DNA of 7,146 bases from Succinivibrionaceae bacterium (GTDB lineage: Bacteria; Pseudomonadota; Gammaproteobacteria; Enterobacterales; Succinivibrionaceae). This document shows positions 1 to 6,110 of the stretch, in pieces. Made by a program: the position numbers and the translations under genes. The DNA lies in NCBI GenBank assembly GCA_003477345.1, contig DMTG01000184.1:1-7146 (forward strand), in the 5' to 3' direction. The notes under the pieces were generated by a model. That model was not told where the DNA came from. It ran no database searches and worked only from the letters and a program-made list of their open reading frames with translations. The number at the start of each line of letters is the position of its first letter. Position 1 is the stretch's first letter.

Positions 1-82
1 CCGGCTGACACCATCTTTTATCGTGGTAGAAAAGACCTATAGGATCGCCCTTGGCCCAGGCTGCGCAGTCATTGATATCCAT
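1..82 (-). CDS. tag: DNA-3-methyladenine glycosylase I, N-terminal fragment (cut by window edge)
   Basis: Only the first 27 codons are visible; the gene runs out of the window. They read MDINDCAAWAKGDPIG and onward to YHDKRW and QP. This matches the start of E. coli Tag in spacing and residues: Cys, Trp, Asp-Pro, Tyr-His-Asp, Trp, Pro, with one extra residue between Cys and Trp. In that family the N-terminal Cys (here C6) and the His of YHD (here H20) are two of the four zinc ligands, and both are present. Tag is a cytoplasmic base-excision repair enzyme that removes 3-methyladenine from alkylated DNA. Usual family members have Gly after the second Trp, whereas here it is Cys. The ATG lies 11 bases after the stop of the upstream membrane-protein gene and no Shine-Dalgarno sequence is visible, so translation may be coupled to that gene. 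The call rests on a short stretch recalled from memory, so it is moderate. Confidence 0.62.
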   Translation of the reverse strand, partial: MDINDCAAWAKGDPIGLFYHDKRWCQP

Positions 83-93
83 GGAATTTACCG

Positions 94-732
94 TTACGGA
101 GCGCTGACACCAGGCACTTCTGAGACAGGCTGAGCCTTGACTGTAACCGTATTTTTTCCGTCGGCATTACCAACGGTAAGGGCGTAATTGGCCTTGGCGG
201 TAGTCCAGTTTCCTTCCTTGAAGGAAAGCTGTTCTGCCTGATCATCAAAACCAATGCGTCTTGACATACCCTCAACGGCCTTGGTGTCATTGGTGTTTTC
301 GATGGAGCTTATAAAGGTTTTTATAAGCGCAAAGGCATCGTGGCTTAGAGTTTTGTCATAGTTGGCAGAGAAGGTGACGGATCTGACTTTCTGACTGTCA
401 GCATCCGTACTGATGACAGCAGTGCCGTCACTTGCAGTAAGAGTGCCGTCATCTCCCAGCGTGGCAAAAGCCGCACTGTTATTGTGAAACAGAGCCAGAG
501 CCTTTTCTGTGTTGCCTGACAGTACTGCAGTATTCTCGAAAACGGTGCTGATTTCCTGATTGAGCATACGCTCTTTGGCCTGGCTCTCTTCATACCATTC
601 AAAACCTGCGGAAATGAAATAGTAGGCTGCAAGGCATAAAGCTATAACTCTGATGTTTTTGCGCATCCTTTCCTGCTTTTCAAGTTTTTCCTGTTGGGCA
701 GAATCTGCTTTAGGGCTGTTGGTCTCTGACAT
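94..732 (-). CDS. Single-pass membrane protein of unknown family (212 aa)
   Basis: I do not recognise a family. The protein begins with about 25 polar, charged residues (Lys, Glu, Gln rich, ending in a basic cluster around residues 22-28). One hydrophobic segment follows at about 28-46, then a polar domain of about 165 residues. The basic residues before the segment predict the N-terminus inside and the C-terminal domain in the periplasm. The hydrophobic segment is too far from the N-terminus for a classical cleaved signal peptide, so it is probably an anchor. The C-terminal part is rich in Ser, Thr, Asp and Asn, has no cysteines and looks like an alternation of short beta strands (for example around residues 96-123 and 167-200). 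The ATG start has no good Shine-Dalgarno sequence; other starts would cut into the charged N-terminus. It sits 78 bases after the transporter and 11 bases before tag, so co-transcription with tag is likely. The reading frame is long and clean, so it is probably a real gene. Confidence 0.8.
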   Translation of the reverse strand: MSETNSPKADSAQQEKLEKQERMRKNIRVIALCLAAYYFISAGFEWYEESQAKERMLNQEISTVFENTAVLSGNTEKALALFHNNSAAFATLGDDGTLTASDGTAVISTDADSQKVRSVTFSANYDKTLSHDAFALIKTFISSIENTNDTKAVEGMSRRIGFDDQAEQLSFKEGNWTTAKANYALTVGNADGKNTVTVKAQPVSEVPGVSAP

Positions 733-810
733 CTGTCTATAATCCGTACTCTGTTTTATTTAAGTTAGATAATCTGAAATATATCTTATTGCAGCTTTTA
801 TAGCTATCTT

Positions 811-1719
811 TTACTGCGTATTTTCAGAAAACTTTTTTCTTTGGGGCGCAATTACCAGCCAGACTGCCAGAAAAATAAGCAGTGCACCCAGGCACTTGTC
901 AAATGTAAGCACCGACAGTCCCATGGCTACGGCCAGTATGGTACCAACTATTGGCTGCAGATAGTTGAAAACGCTGACCACCTCCGGCGGATAGTATTTC
1001 TGGCCTACGCAGGTAAACAGAAAGGCAAGGAAGGTACCGCCTATAATCACGTACAGCAGTTCAAGCCAGGCAGAGATCCCGACCTCCGTCCACAGCGCCG
1101 GAGTGTATTCATAGAGCATGGCCGGCGTCATGAAAAAGGCCGCGGCCAGAAACATCCACTTCATGATGATGTCGACGCGATAGCGGCTGATGACACTTCC
1201 AAAAAATACCAGATAGCAGGCAAAGCACAGCATGCCGGCCATAACCAGCAGATCTCCTGCCACTGAGCCGGTTTTATCAGTAGCGCCCGTGGTACTCAGC
1301 ACCATTACGACGGCACCTGCAAAGCCGATAAGAATGCCGATGATTTTTCTAAAGCCCGGCCGGCGGTGCAGACAGACAATGGCCATTGCCAGTGTGAAAA
1401 CCGGAATCATGGTGGTAATGACGCCGGCATCGATTGGAGATGTCAGCGACAGTCCCAGAATAAAAAGTCCCTGATCGCCGGCCACGCCCAGAAGGCCAGC
1501 TAGCGCCAGCAGTGCCAGATCTTTTAAAGGCACGTGCACTTTAGGTAGAAAATGAGACCAGCCAAAGAACAGAAAGGCAGCTCCCCAGATCCTCAGTCCA
1601 GTCAGAATAAACTGCGGAATACCGCCGTTCATGGCATCTTTGGCTAAAGGTCCCATAATGCCAAAGAGAATGCCCATGGTACACAGAGCGATAAAGCCTC
1701 TGGTTTTTCCTGATATCAA
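811..1719 (-). CDS. DMT-superfamily (EamA domain) inner-membrane transporter
   Basis: At 302 residues with about ten hydrophobic segments, this has the size and shape of a drug/metabolite transporter family permease. Two EamA repeats are visible, roughly residues 7-142 and 155-290. Each ends in the family's typical pattern of a Pro followed by a hydrophobic helix (DAGVITTMIPVFTLAMA near 97-113; SVFNYLQPIVGTILAV near 249-264). Members export or import amino acids, nucleosides, metabolites or drugs by secondary transport; the substrate cannot be read from the sequence. The start is TTG at 1719, chosen because TAAGGA lies 7 bases upstream and the codons that follow give a normal short N-terminus before the first helix. 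The next in-frame Met is residue 15, inside that helix. A basic tail (QRKK) ends the protein on the cytoplasmic side. The gene follows eptA by 97 bases and is followed after 78 bases by the unknown membrane protein. No clear terminator is seen after its stop, so readthrough into the next gene is possible. Confidence 0.9.
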   Translation of the reverse strand: MISGKTRGFIALCTMGILFGIMGPLAKDAMNGGIPQFILTGLRIWGAAFLFFGWSHFLPKVHVPLKDLALLALAGLLGVAGDQGLFILGLSLTSPIDAGVITTMIPVFTLAMAIVCLHRRPGFRKIIGILIGFAGAVVMVLSTTGATDKTGSVAGDLLVMAGMLCFACYLVFFGSVISRYRVDIIMKWMFLAAAFFMTPAMLYEYTPALWTEVGISAWLELLYVIIGGTFLAFLFTCVGQKYYPPEVVSVFNYLQPIVGTILAVAMGLSVLTFDKCLGALLIFLAVWLVIAPQRKKFSENTQ

Positions 1720-1726
1720 GTTTTGT

Positions 1727-1732
1727 TCCTTA
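1727..1732 (-). promoter_or_regulatory. Ribosome binding site deciding the TTG start of the EamA transporter
   Basis: On the minus strand the sequence reads TAAGGA, then seven bases, then TTG. The spacing is ideal and no ATG or GTG start competes upstream in the same frame before the stop codon at about 1783-1785. This supports a TTG start over the internal Met at residue 15. A short hairpin (GCCAG and CTGGC arms, 1735-1739 and 1746-1750) lies just upstream and would leave the site free. Confidence 0.7.
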
Positions 1733-1770
1733 CAGCCAGGACTTTCTGGCAGGTTTTTAAAGGTACAGAT

Positions 1771-1811
1771 GCACAGACCTAATTATGAACTAACAGCGGT
1801 CTGTGCTTTTT
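1771..1811 (+). terminator. Inverted repeat with T-run, oriented as a plus-strand intrinsic terminator
   Basis: Arms GCACAGACC (1771-1779) and GGTCTGTGC (1798-1806) are perfectly complementary over nine bases with an 18-base loop, and five Ts follow at 1807-1811 on the plus strand. This has terminator form for plus-strand transcription, but no plus-strand gene is seen upstream. On the minus strand, where eptA ends at 1817, the same stem is preceded by As and followed by ATCTGTACC, without an immediate U-run. It may therefore block antisense transcription into eptA, or act on the eptA mRNA end only as a stabilising hairpin. The structure is certain as sequence; its role is inferred. Confidence 0.5.
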
Positions 1812-1816
1812 GCAGA

Positions 1817-3484
1817 TTAATGTTTTACGCAGGGGGCAAACAAATCAAGCTTCTGGTCATAGTACTCGGAGCTGATGTTCAGAATTCCCAGCATTGAGTG
1901 GAACAGATTGTCATGGCTGTGGGTTTTAGTAAGCTTAGCCTGCTCTAAAAGACAGCCCTTATCCAGGTTCCTTTCATCGAGGAGATTGTCGTTAAGCCAG
2001 ATCTGCATCGGCACGTGGGTCTGGAAGTCCGGTGCTATATAGTACGGAGTTCCGTGCAGATACAGGCCGTTCTCTCCGAGAGACTCACCGTGATCGGACA
2101 CATACAGCATTCCAAGATTGTGAGTGTCCTGATACCTGTCAAGTATTTTTCTGACTTCTGCAATAATGTAGTCCGTATAAATCAGAGTATCGTCATAGGT
2201 GTTCATGACTTCATCAGTGGAGCACTTGGCAAGCTCTGAGGTATTGCAGATAGGGGAGTACTTTTTGAATTTCTCCGGCATTCTGTTGAAATAGGTAGGT
2301 CCGTGCGAGCCCTTGAGGTGCAGATAGACCACCAGAGATTCCTTACTGTTTTCCTTAAGAGTCTTTTCAAAATCCGGTAGCATGACCTCGTCAAAGCAGC
2401 TTTCCTCGTTGCACTGGCCTTTATCGAGTACGCCCTGGTCTACGGTGCTTTCTATATAGTACTTGTAGAGCTTTATATTGTTGCACACTCCCTTGCACCC
2501 GCCGTCATTCTCAAGCCAGGCCTGTTTTATACCGGCATTCTGTATGAAATCGGTAAGACTGTCTTCATATTCAACCGTATCGTGATCAATTTTTTCTCTG
2601 GTTTTATAAGAGAACATGCACGGTACTGAAACCTTGGTGGAAGTGCCGCAGGTGGCTACATCTCTGAAAAAGATGATGTCGCCGAACTCATCTGTATAAG
2701 GAGTGGTATTTCGTGAGTAGCCGTTTTGAGGATAGTTGGCAGCTCGGGCGGTTTCACCTAGGAGGTAGACAAAAATTGTAGGTCTTTTATCCGTGCTTAT
2801 GAGCTTTGCATCTTTTGCATAGTACTGATGCGGATGATCGCCTGTGTAGGAATTAAATTTATCCTGAGCAATTCTTATAGCGGATATGACTGCCACGTGA
2901 GGGAGCAGTTCATAGCGCAGATGATGATTGTTGCGCACGGTAACCACAATCGAATTGTAGTTGAGCATGGCGATGCCTACAAAGGCGCAGATGCCTACTG
3001 TAAATATAACACCTCTGTGGATCAGGCCTTTGGCAAAGCCCTCCGGGTATCTTACTTTCGGGTACCAGATAAGCAGAGCAGGCAGCAGACCTGTAAGCAC
3101 AACAAAGGATACGCTCCAGACACTTATATAGGAGCGCGCCTCTCCCACATCGGTTTCCAGAAAGTTTTCCAGCATCTCGGTATTGAAGAGCACGCCGTAT
3201 TTGCTTCTTGCATAATATATGAAGCCTGACAGCAGAAGCATGATGCTTAAAAAAGGCTTGAAGATATAGCGGAAGCTGAAGAGCGTCTGGGTAATTACAA
3301 ACAGCAGAAAGAAGAGACAGGGCAGGACATATTTTATTGTTTCAGCACCTTCTGTGCCTTCACCGACACATCTTGAAAACTCGTCATATGACAGGTGATT
3401 TAAGGCGGCGAGATAGATGCTTACAATAACTACAAGAACGATCCAGGATATGGTTGGTCTCTTTGAAAAAATTCTGTTCTGCAT
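1817..3484 (-). CDS. eptA: Lipid A phosphoethanolamine transferase, EptA/MCR type
   Basis: This inner-membrane enzyme of the alkaline-phosphatase/sulfatase fold moves phosphoethanolamine from phosphatidylethanolamine to lipid A at the periplasmic face, lowering negative charge and polymyxin binding. It has 555 residues, the usual family length. Five hydrophobic segments lie at about 12-30, 50-70, 77-91, 118-140 and 158-178, followed by a periplasmic catalytic domain from about 230. Expected residues are all present: E244 in LLGETARA; T283, the presumed acceptor Thr, in CGTSTKVSVPCMFS; H389 and H394 in HLKGSHGP; D464-H465 in YVSDHGESLGENG; and H477 in LHGTP. Cysteine pairs C279/C289, C330/C334, C358/C363 and C413/C421 fit the disulfides of the family. 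The in-frame codon just before the ATG is a stop, so this is the longest possible start, although no Shine-Dalgarno sequence is visible (ATAATTAA precedes it). A TATAAT at 3576-3581 may be its -10 element. Lipid A as acceptor, rather than another phosphoethanolamine acceptor, is inferred from family resemblance. Confidence 0.93.
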   Translation of the reverse strand: MQNRIFSKRPTISWIVLVVIVSIYLAALNHLSYDEFSRCVGEGTEGAETIKYVLPCLFFLLFVITQTLFSFRYIFKPFLSIMLLLSGFIYYARSKYGVLFNTEMLENFLETDVGEARSYISVWSVSFVVLTGLLPALLIWYPKVRYPEGFAKGLIHRGVIFTVGICAFVGIAMLNYNSIVVTVRNNHHLRYELLPHVAVISAIRIAQDKFNSYTGDHPHQYYAKDAKLISTDKRPTIFVYLLGETARAANYPQNGYSRNTTPYTDEFGDIIFFRDVATCGTSTKVSVPCMFSYKTREKIDHDTVEYEDSLTDFIQNAGIKQAWLENDGGCKGVCNNIKLYKYYIESTVDQGVLDKGQCNEESCFDEVMLPDFEKTLKENSKESLVVYLHLKGSHGPTYFNRMPEKFKKYSPICNTSELAKCSTDEVMNTYDDTLIYTDYIIAEVRKILDRYQDTHNLGMLYVSDHGESLGENGLYLHGTPYYIAPDFQTHVPMQIWLNDNLLDERNLDKGCLLEQAKLTKTHSHDNLFHSMLGILNISSEYYDQKLDLFAPCVKH

Positions 3485-3575
3485 TTAATTATTACTTGTT
3501 ATATATAAATAATTCTGCAATCTTCCAGATGGAAAAAAGCTGTCTTAGCCTGTGTGCTTTAAAAATTTACTGCAT

Positions 3576-3581
3576 ATTATA
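3576..3581 (-). promoter_or_regulatory. Candidate -10 element of the eptA promoter
   Basis: The minus strand reads TATAAT here, identical to the sigma-70 -10 consensus, and would place the transcription start about 85 bases before the eptA ATG. No good -35 is found at 16-18 bases (CATAAT at 17 bases is poor) and there is no extended -10 TG. A match in AT-rich DNA can arise by chance. No clear PmrA-type repeat box was seen nearby, so control by a PmrA homologue is not supported. Confidence 0.35.
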
Positions 3582-3636
3582 CTATGTTTAGAGTTGATAT
3601 TATGATTTTGATAATGAAACAAAAAAGATCATAGCA

Positions 3637-3666
3637 TCAGGCGGCATTCCTGAAATATACGCCTGA
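3637..3666. repeat. Inverted repeat (7-base arms)
   Basis: TCAGGCG at 3637-3643 pairs perfectly with CGCCTGA at 3660-3666 across a 16-base loop. On the minus strand the stem is followed about ten bases later by a run of six Ts (3621-3626), which is too far for a standard intrinsic terminator. It could be a weak second terminator or a regulatory hairpin upstream of eptA; no function is established. Confidence 0.4.
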
Positions 3667-3679
3667 ACTTACAGTATAA

Positions 3680-3711
3680 GACGGCAAATAACTACTTATT
3701 ACCTGCCGGTC
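3680..3711. repeat. Two-part stem-loop downstream of glgX
   Basis: An outer stem pairs GACGGCA (3680-3686) with TGCCGGTC (3704-3711), leaving one G bulged. An inner stem pairs AATAA (3687-3691) with TTATT (3696-3700) around a CTAC loop, with ACC (3701-3703) bulged on one side. Together this makes a twelve-pair hairpin. There is no T-run directly after it on either strand, so it is not a terminator by itself. It lies beyond the glgX terminator in the direction of transcription. Confidence 0.4.
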
Positions 3712-3716
3712 CACAA

Positions 3717-3747
3717 GAAAAGACACTAACCTTTTAGGTTAGTGTCT
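3717..3747 (-). terminator. Intrinsic terminator of glgX
   Basis: A perfect 12-base inverted repeat, AGACACTAACCT (3721-3732) and AGGTTAGTGTCT (3736-3747), closes a three-base loop. On the minus strand the stem ends in T and runs into TTTCTTG, giving a U-rich tail. It lies 57 bases beyond the glgX stop codon, in the right orientation to end its transcript. On the plus strand the stem is followed by GTGAGG, so it is not bidirectional. Confidence 0.85.
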
Positions 3748-3804
3748 GTGAGGAAACTTCCGTCTCTTAATAAAAGGCAGTACAGCTTTGGATCTGCATT
3801 CTGT

Positions 3805-5967
3805 CTAATCTTCAAGAGTCAGGAACATGACCACCGATCTGGCCTGTACTTCCAGCTTGTCGCCTGCATAGTAGCGTTTGCCCTCGGCGATTTTGATATT
3901 GCTCATGGCATCCTGTGAGGTATCAATAAACTTGTACCAGATGTTTTTGGCAGCGACCGGAGGCGGAGGCAGCTCGATTTCCAGATCTTCCCAGAAGGCG
4001 TTCACAAACACGTAGGCATAGCATCCGTATCTGCCGTAGTAGACGGTAAAGCCGATGGAGTGTGAAATATCCGACCAGTCAGGCTGGAATGGGAGGGTTC
4101 CGTGCCACTGCAGCTTGGATCTTCTAAGAGCGCGCATCAGCCCGGTATTGGAGGCAATGGAATTTATCTGCTTATTGTTGGTAACGTGCGATAAAAACTT
4201 GCCATGCGATCTTATTTTGATAAGCAGCGTGGTAAAGTCGAGCATTTCCTTCTGCGCAGGCGAGAGCTTCCAGTTCATCCAGCTGAGCTCATTATCCTGG
4301 CAGTAGGCATTGTTGTTGCCCTTCTGGGTTCTTAAAATCTCATCTCCCATATAAATCATAGGAGTACCCATGGCCAGCAGAGTCAGCGTCATCATGTTTT
4401 TGACCTGTCTGAGTCTTAGTCTGTTGAGCTGCGGATCATCAAGCGGGCCTTCGTAGCCGTAGTTGGCCGAATAGTTGGCATCCGTGCCGTCACGGTTGTT
4501 TTCGCCGTTGTCCTCGTTGTGCTTGTGATCATAGGACACCAGATCCCAGAGGGTAAAGCCGTCATGGCAGGTAATGAAGTTGATGCTCTTCTGCGGATCA
4601 ACCTGTTTTGAACTGTAAATGTCAGGAGATCCCAGCATTCTGGAGATGAAGTTCTTGATAACTCCGGTATCGCCGCGGATAAAGGATCTTACGTCATCGC
4701 GGAATTTGCCGTTCCACTCTCTCCACTTGGAGCCTGATATGCTGCCAAGCTGATACAGTCCGCCGGCATCCCACGGCTCGGCGATGATTTTGGTGTCTGC
4801 AAGATGGGCGTTGGAGTCAATGTCCCGCAAGGTTGAACTTCCTGCAAGCGGAGCGCCGCTGGCATCTCTTGAGAGAATAGACGCAAGGTCGAAACGGAAG
4901 CCGTCTACGTGCATCAGCTCCTTCCAGAAAATGAGCGAATGCAGAATCAGCGTGCGCACAACTGGCTCGTTGGCGTTGATGGTATTGCCGCAGCCTGAGT
5001 AGTTGGCAAAGCTGCCGTCTTGATTGGTAATATAGTAGGATCTGCGGTCAAGGCCCTTGAAACAGTAGGTAGGACCTCCGAAATCGCCTTCTGAGGTATG
5101 GTTGTAGACCACATCCAGAAATACCTCGATGCCGTTGCGGTGCAGAGCCTTTACCATATCGCGGAATTCGTTGATTGGTCCCATCAGAGATCTGTCAGAA
5201 GAGTAGGCCTCGTGCAGAGCAAAGAAACTCATAGGGCAGTAGCCCCAGTAGTTCTTCTTGCCTGGCATGGCGTCCTGCTCGTCAAACTGGTATACAGGCA
5301 GCAGCTCTATGGCTGTGATGCCGAGCTTTTTGAGATAGGGGATTTTTTCAATCAGACCGCGGTAGGTGCCTCTGATTTTAGGATCGAGTCCCGAGGACGG
5401 ATCCATGGTGAAGCCCTTGACGTGCATCTCGTAGATAACGGTGCGGGCAAGCGGGGTCTTAGGATGAAAATCCATATCCCAGTTGTAGGTTGAAAAATCT
5501 ATCACAGCGCTCTTGGCGCTGCAGCGGAAGTTTTCTTTGATGTCTTTGCCCTGAAATCGCTTGTAGTCCTTTGGAAAAAGCACTCTGAAGGAGTAAGGAT
5601 CAAGCAGTACGGTATCAATGGCAATATTGGTGTCTTTTCTGTCACTGATTCCGTGGGTGGAGCCGCGTATCATCCAGGCGTAGATCTGACCTGCACCAAT
5701 CCCGTGAACCTTAACGTGCCAGTAGTAGTTGGACTTGAACACATCAGCATTAAGCGAAATAATTTCTGGGCTGTCATCGTCGACTGACTTGAAAAGCAGC
5801 AGAGCCATCTCATTGGCATCCGGACACCAGATAGAGAAATTCACTCCGTCTTTCTGAATTGTTGATCCTAACAGCCTGCTGGATCCGGTTGATACAACAT
5901 GTCCGGAACTCGGTCTTTTTTTAGTTTTCTTTGAATCGGTTTTAGCTTCTATATTTTTTGTTGTCAT
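3805..5967 (-). CDS. glgX: Glycogen debranching enzyme (isoamylase-type GH13)
   Basis: GlgX hydrolyses alpha-1,6 branch linkages of glycogen, mainly short stubs left by phosphorylase, in the cytoplasm. The 720-residue protein starts with a polar Lys/Ser/Thr-rich tail of about 28 residues, then an N-terminal CBM48-like beta domain (about 30-145, with GVNFSIWCPDANEMALLLFK). The GH13 barrel begins near 176 with VIYEMHVKGFT. Catalytic residues are D360 (nucleophile, DGFRFD), E397 (acid/base, IIAEPWD) and D469 (TCHDGF), with the conserved VVYNH ending at H290. The HKHNEDNGENNRDG segment (481-494) and AYCQDNELSW are typical of debranching enzymes. The C-terminal beta domain contains a WHG, PDWS and SIGF series like that of isoamylase/TreX proteins. 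It is about 60 residues longer than E. coli GlgX, partly from the N-terminal tail. The ATG has only a weak GGGA seven bases upstream. No other glycogen gene adjoins it; it is divergent from nadE and ends in its own terminator, so it appears monocistronic. Confidence 0.93.
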   Translation of the reverse strand: MTTKNIEAKTDSKKTKKRPSSGHVVSTGSSRLLGSTIQKDGVNFSIWCPDANEMALLLFKSVDDDSPEIISLNADVFKSNYYWHVKVHGIGAGQIYAWMIRGSTHGISDRKDTNIAIDTVLLDPYSFRVLFPKDYKRFQGKDIKENFRCSAKSAVIDFSTYNWDMDFHPKTPLARTVIYEMHVKGFTMDPSSGLDPKIRGTYRGLIEKIPYLKKLGITAIELLPVYQFDEQDAMPGKKNYWGYCPMSFFALHEAYSSDRSLMGPINEFRDMVKALHRNGIEVFLDVVYNHTSEGDFGGPTYCFKGLDRRSYYITNQDGSFANYSGCGNTINANEPVVRTLILHSLIFWKELMHVDGFRFDLASILSRDASGAPLAGSSTLRDIDSNAHLADTKIIAEPWDAGGLYQLGSISGSKWREWNGKFRDDVRSFIRGDTGVIKNFISRMLGSPDIYSSKQVDPQKSINFITCHDGFTLWDLVSYDHKHNEDNGENNRDGTDANYSANYGYEGPLDDPQLNRLRLRQVKNMMTLTLLAMGTPMIYMGDEILRTQKGNNNAYCQDNELSWMNWKLSPAQKEMLDFTTLLIKIRSHGKFLSHVTNNKQINSIASNTGLMRALRRSKLQWHGTLPFQPDWSDISHSIGFTVYYGRYGCYAYVFVNAFWEDLEIELPPPPVAAKNIWYKFIDTSQDAMSNIKIAEGKRYYAGDKLEVQARSVVMFLTLED

Positions 5968-5979
5968 GCCACAGTCCCA

Positions 5980-5997
5980 GATAAATTACGATAAATT
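5980..5997. repeat. Tandem 8-base direct repeat at one helical turn
   Basis: GATAAATT occurs at 5980-5987 and again at 5990-5997, giving a 10-base period, 13 bases upstream of the glgX start and inside the divergent glgX/nadE region. Two identical half-sites on the same face of DNA would suit a dimeric regulator, but the motif is AT-rich and may be chance. No regulator is identified. Confidence 0.35.
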
Positions 5998-6046
5998 GAC
6001 CAAAATGTTACCAGTATTGCTTTTTTTTAGGTCATTTTATGTCACT

Positions 6047-6058
6047 CAACTCCAGTTG
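6047..6058. promoter_or_regulatory. Small dyad in the divergent glgX/nadE region
   Basis: CAACT and AGTTG flank a CC spacer, a perfect 5-base dyad about midway between the two divergent genes. It could be a small operator, but it is short and I recognise no known consensus (not CRP, and not an NAD repressor site I can recall). A possible plus-strand promoter overlaps it (TTGTGC at 6056-6061 with a poor -10 near 6079-6085) and is too weak to call. Confidence 0.2.
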
Positions 6059-6097
6059 TGCTATTTTCTGCCTGTGCAATTATGTAACTTGATATTA

Positions 6098-6103
6098 AAA
6101 GGA
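6098..6103 (+). promoter_or_regulatory. Ribosome binding site of nadE
   Basis: AAAGGA ends seven bases before the ATG at 6111. It is a strong match to the Shine-Dalgarno consensus at good spacing and fixes the nadE start. Confidence 0.75.
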
Positions 6104-6110
6104 ACGCTTA

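Larger units (their letters stand above)
3485..3804. other. Non-coding spacer between eptA and glgX (320 bases)
   Basis: No credible gene is seen here. The half next to eptA (3485-3635) is strongly AT-rich and holds a candidate promoter. The half next to glgX holds three hairpins in a row (3637-3666, 3680-3711, 3721-3747), the last being the glgX terminator. A 16-codon plus-strand frame at 3584-3634 has no ribosome binding site and is not called. I saw no tRNA-like fold and no riboswitch that I can name. Confidence 0.6.

Noticed and set aside
733..810. Short hairpin (AGCT arms) between the transporter and the unknown membrane protein
   Set aside because: The four-base arms and lack of a T-run on the minus strand do not support a terminator.
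841..1266. Long plus-strand frame opposite the EamA transporter
   Set aside because: It is antisense to a clear transporter gene; its composition shows no domain and no ribosome binding site, as expected of a codon-bias shadow.
2828..3229. Plus-strand frame of 133 codons opposite eptA
   Set aside because: It lies antisense to the conserved membrane and linker region of eptA and has no recognisable protein features.
3584..3634. 16-codon plus-strand frame (MFRVDIMILIMKQKRS) upstream of eptA
   Set aside because: No ribosome binding site, lies across the likely eptA promoter, and the Ile/Met/Lys content is what AT-rich DNA gives by chance.
5098..5493. Plus-strand frame of 131 codons opposite glgX
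   Set aside because: It lies antisense to the catalytic barrel of glgX, whose motifs are intact; no independent support.
6020..6028. Run of eight Ts upstream of nadE as a possible terminator tail
   Set aside because: No GC-rich stem precedes it on the plus strand, and no plus-strand gene ends there.
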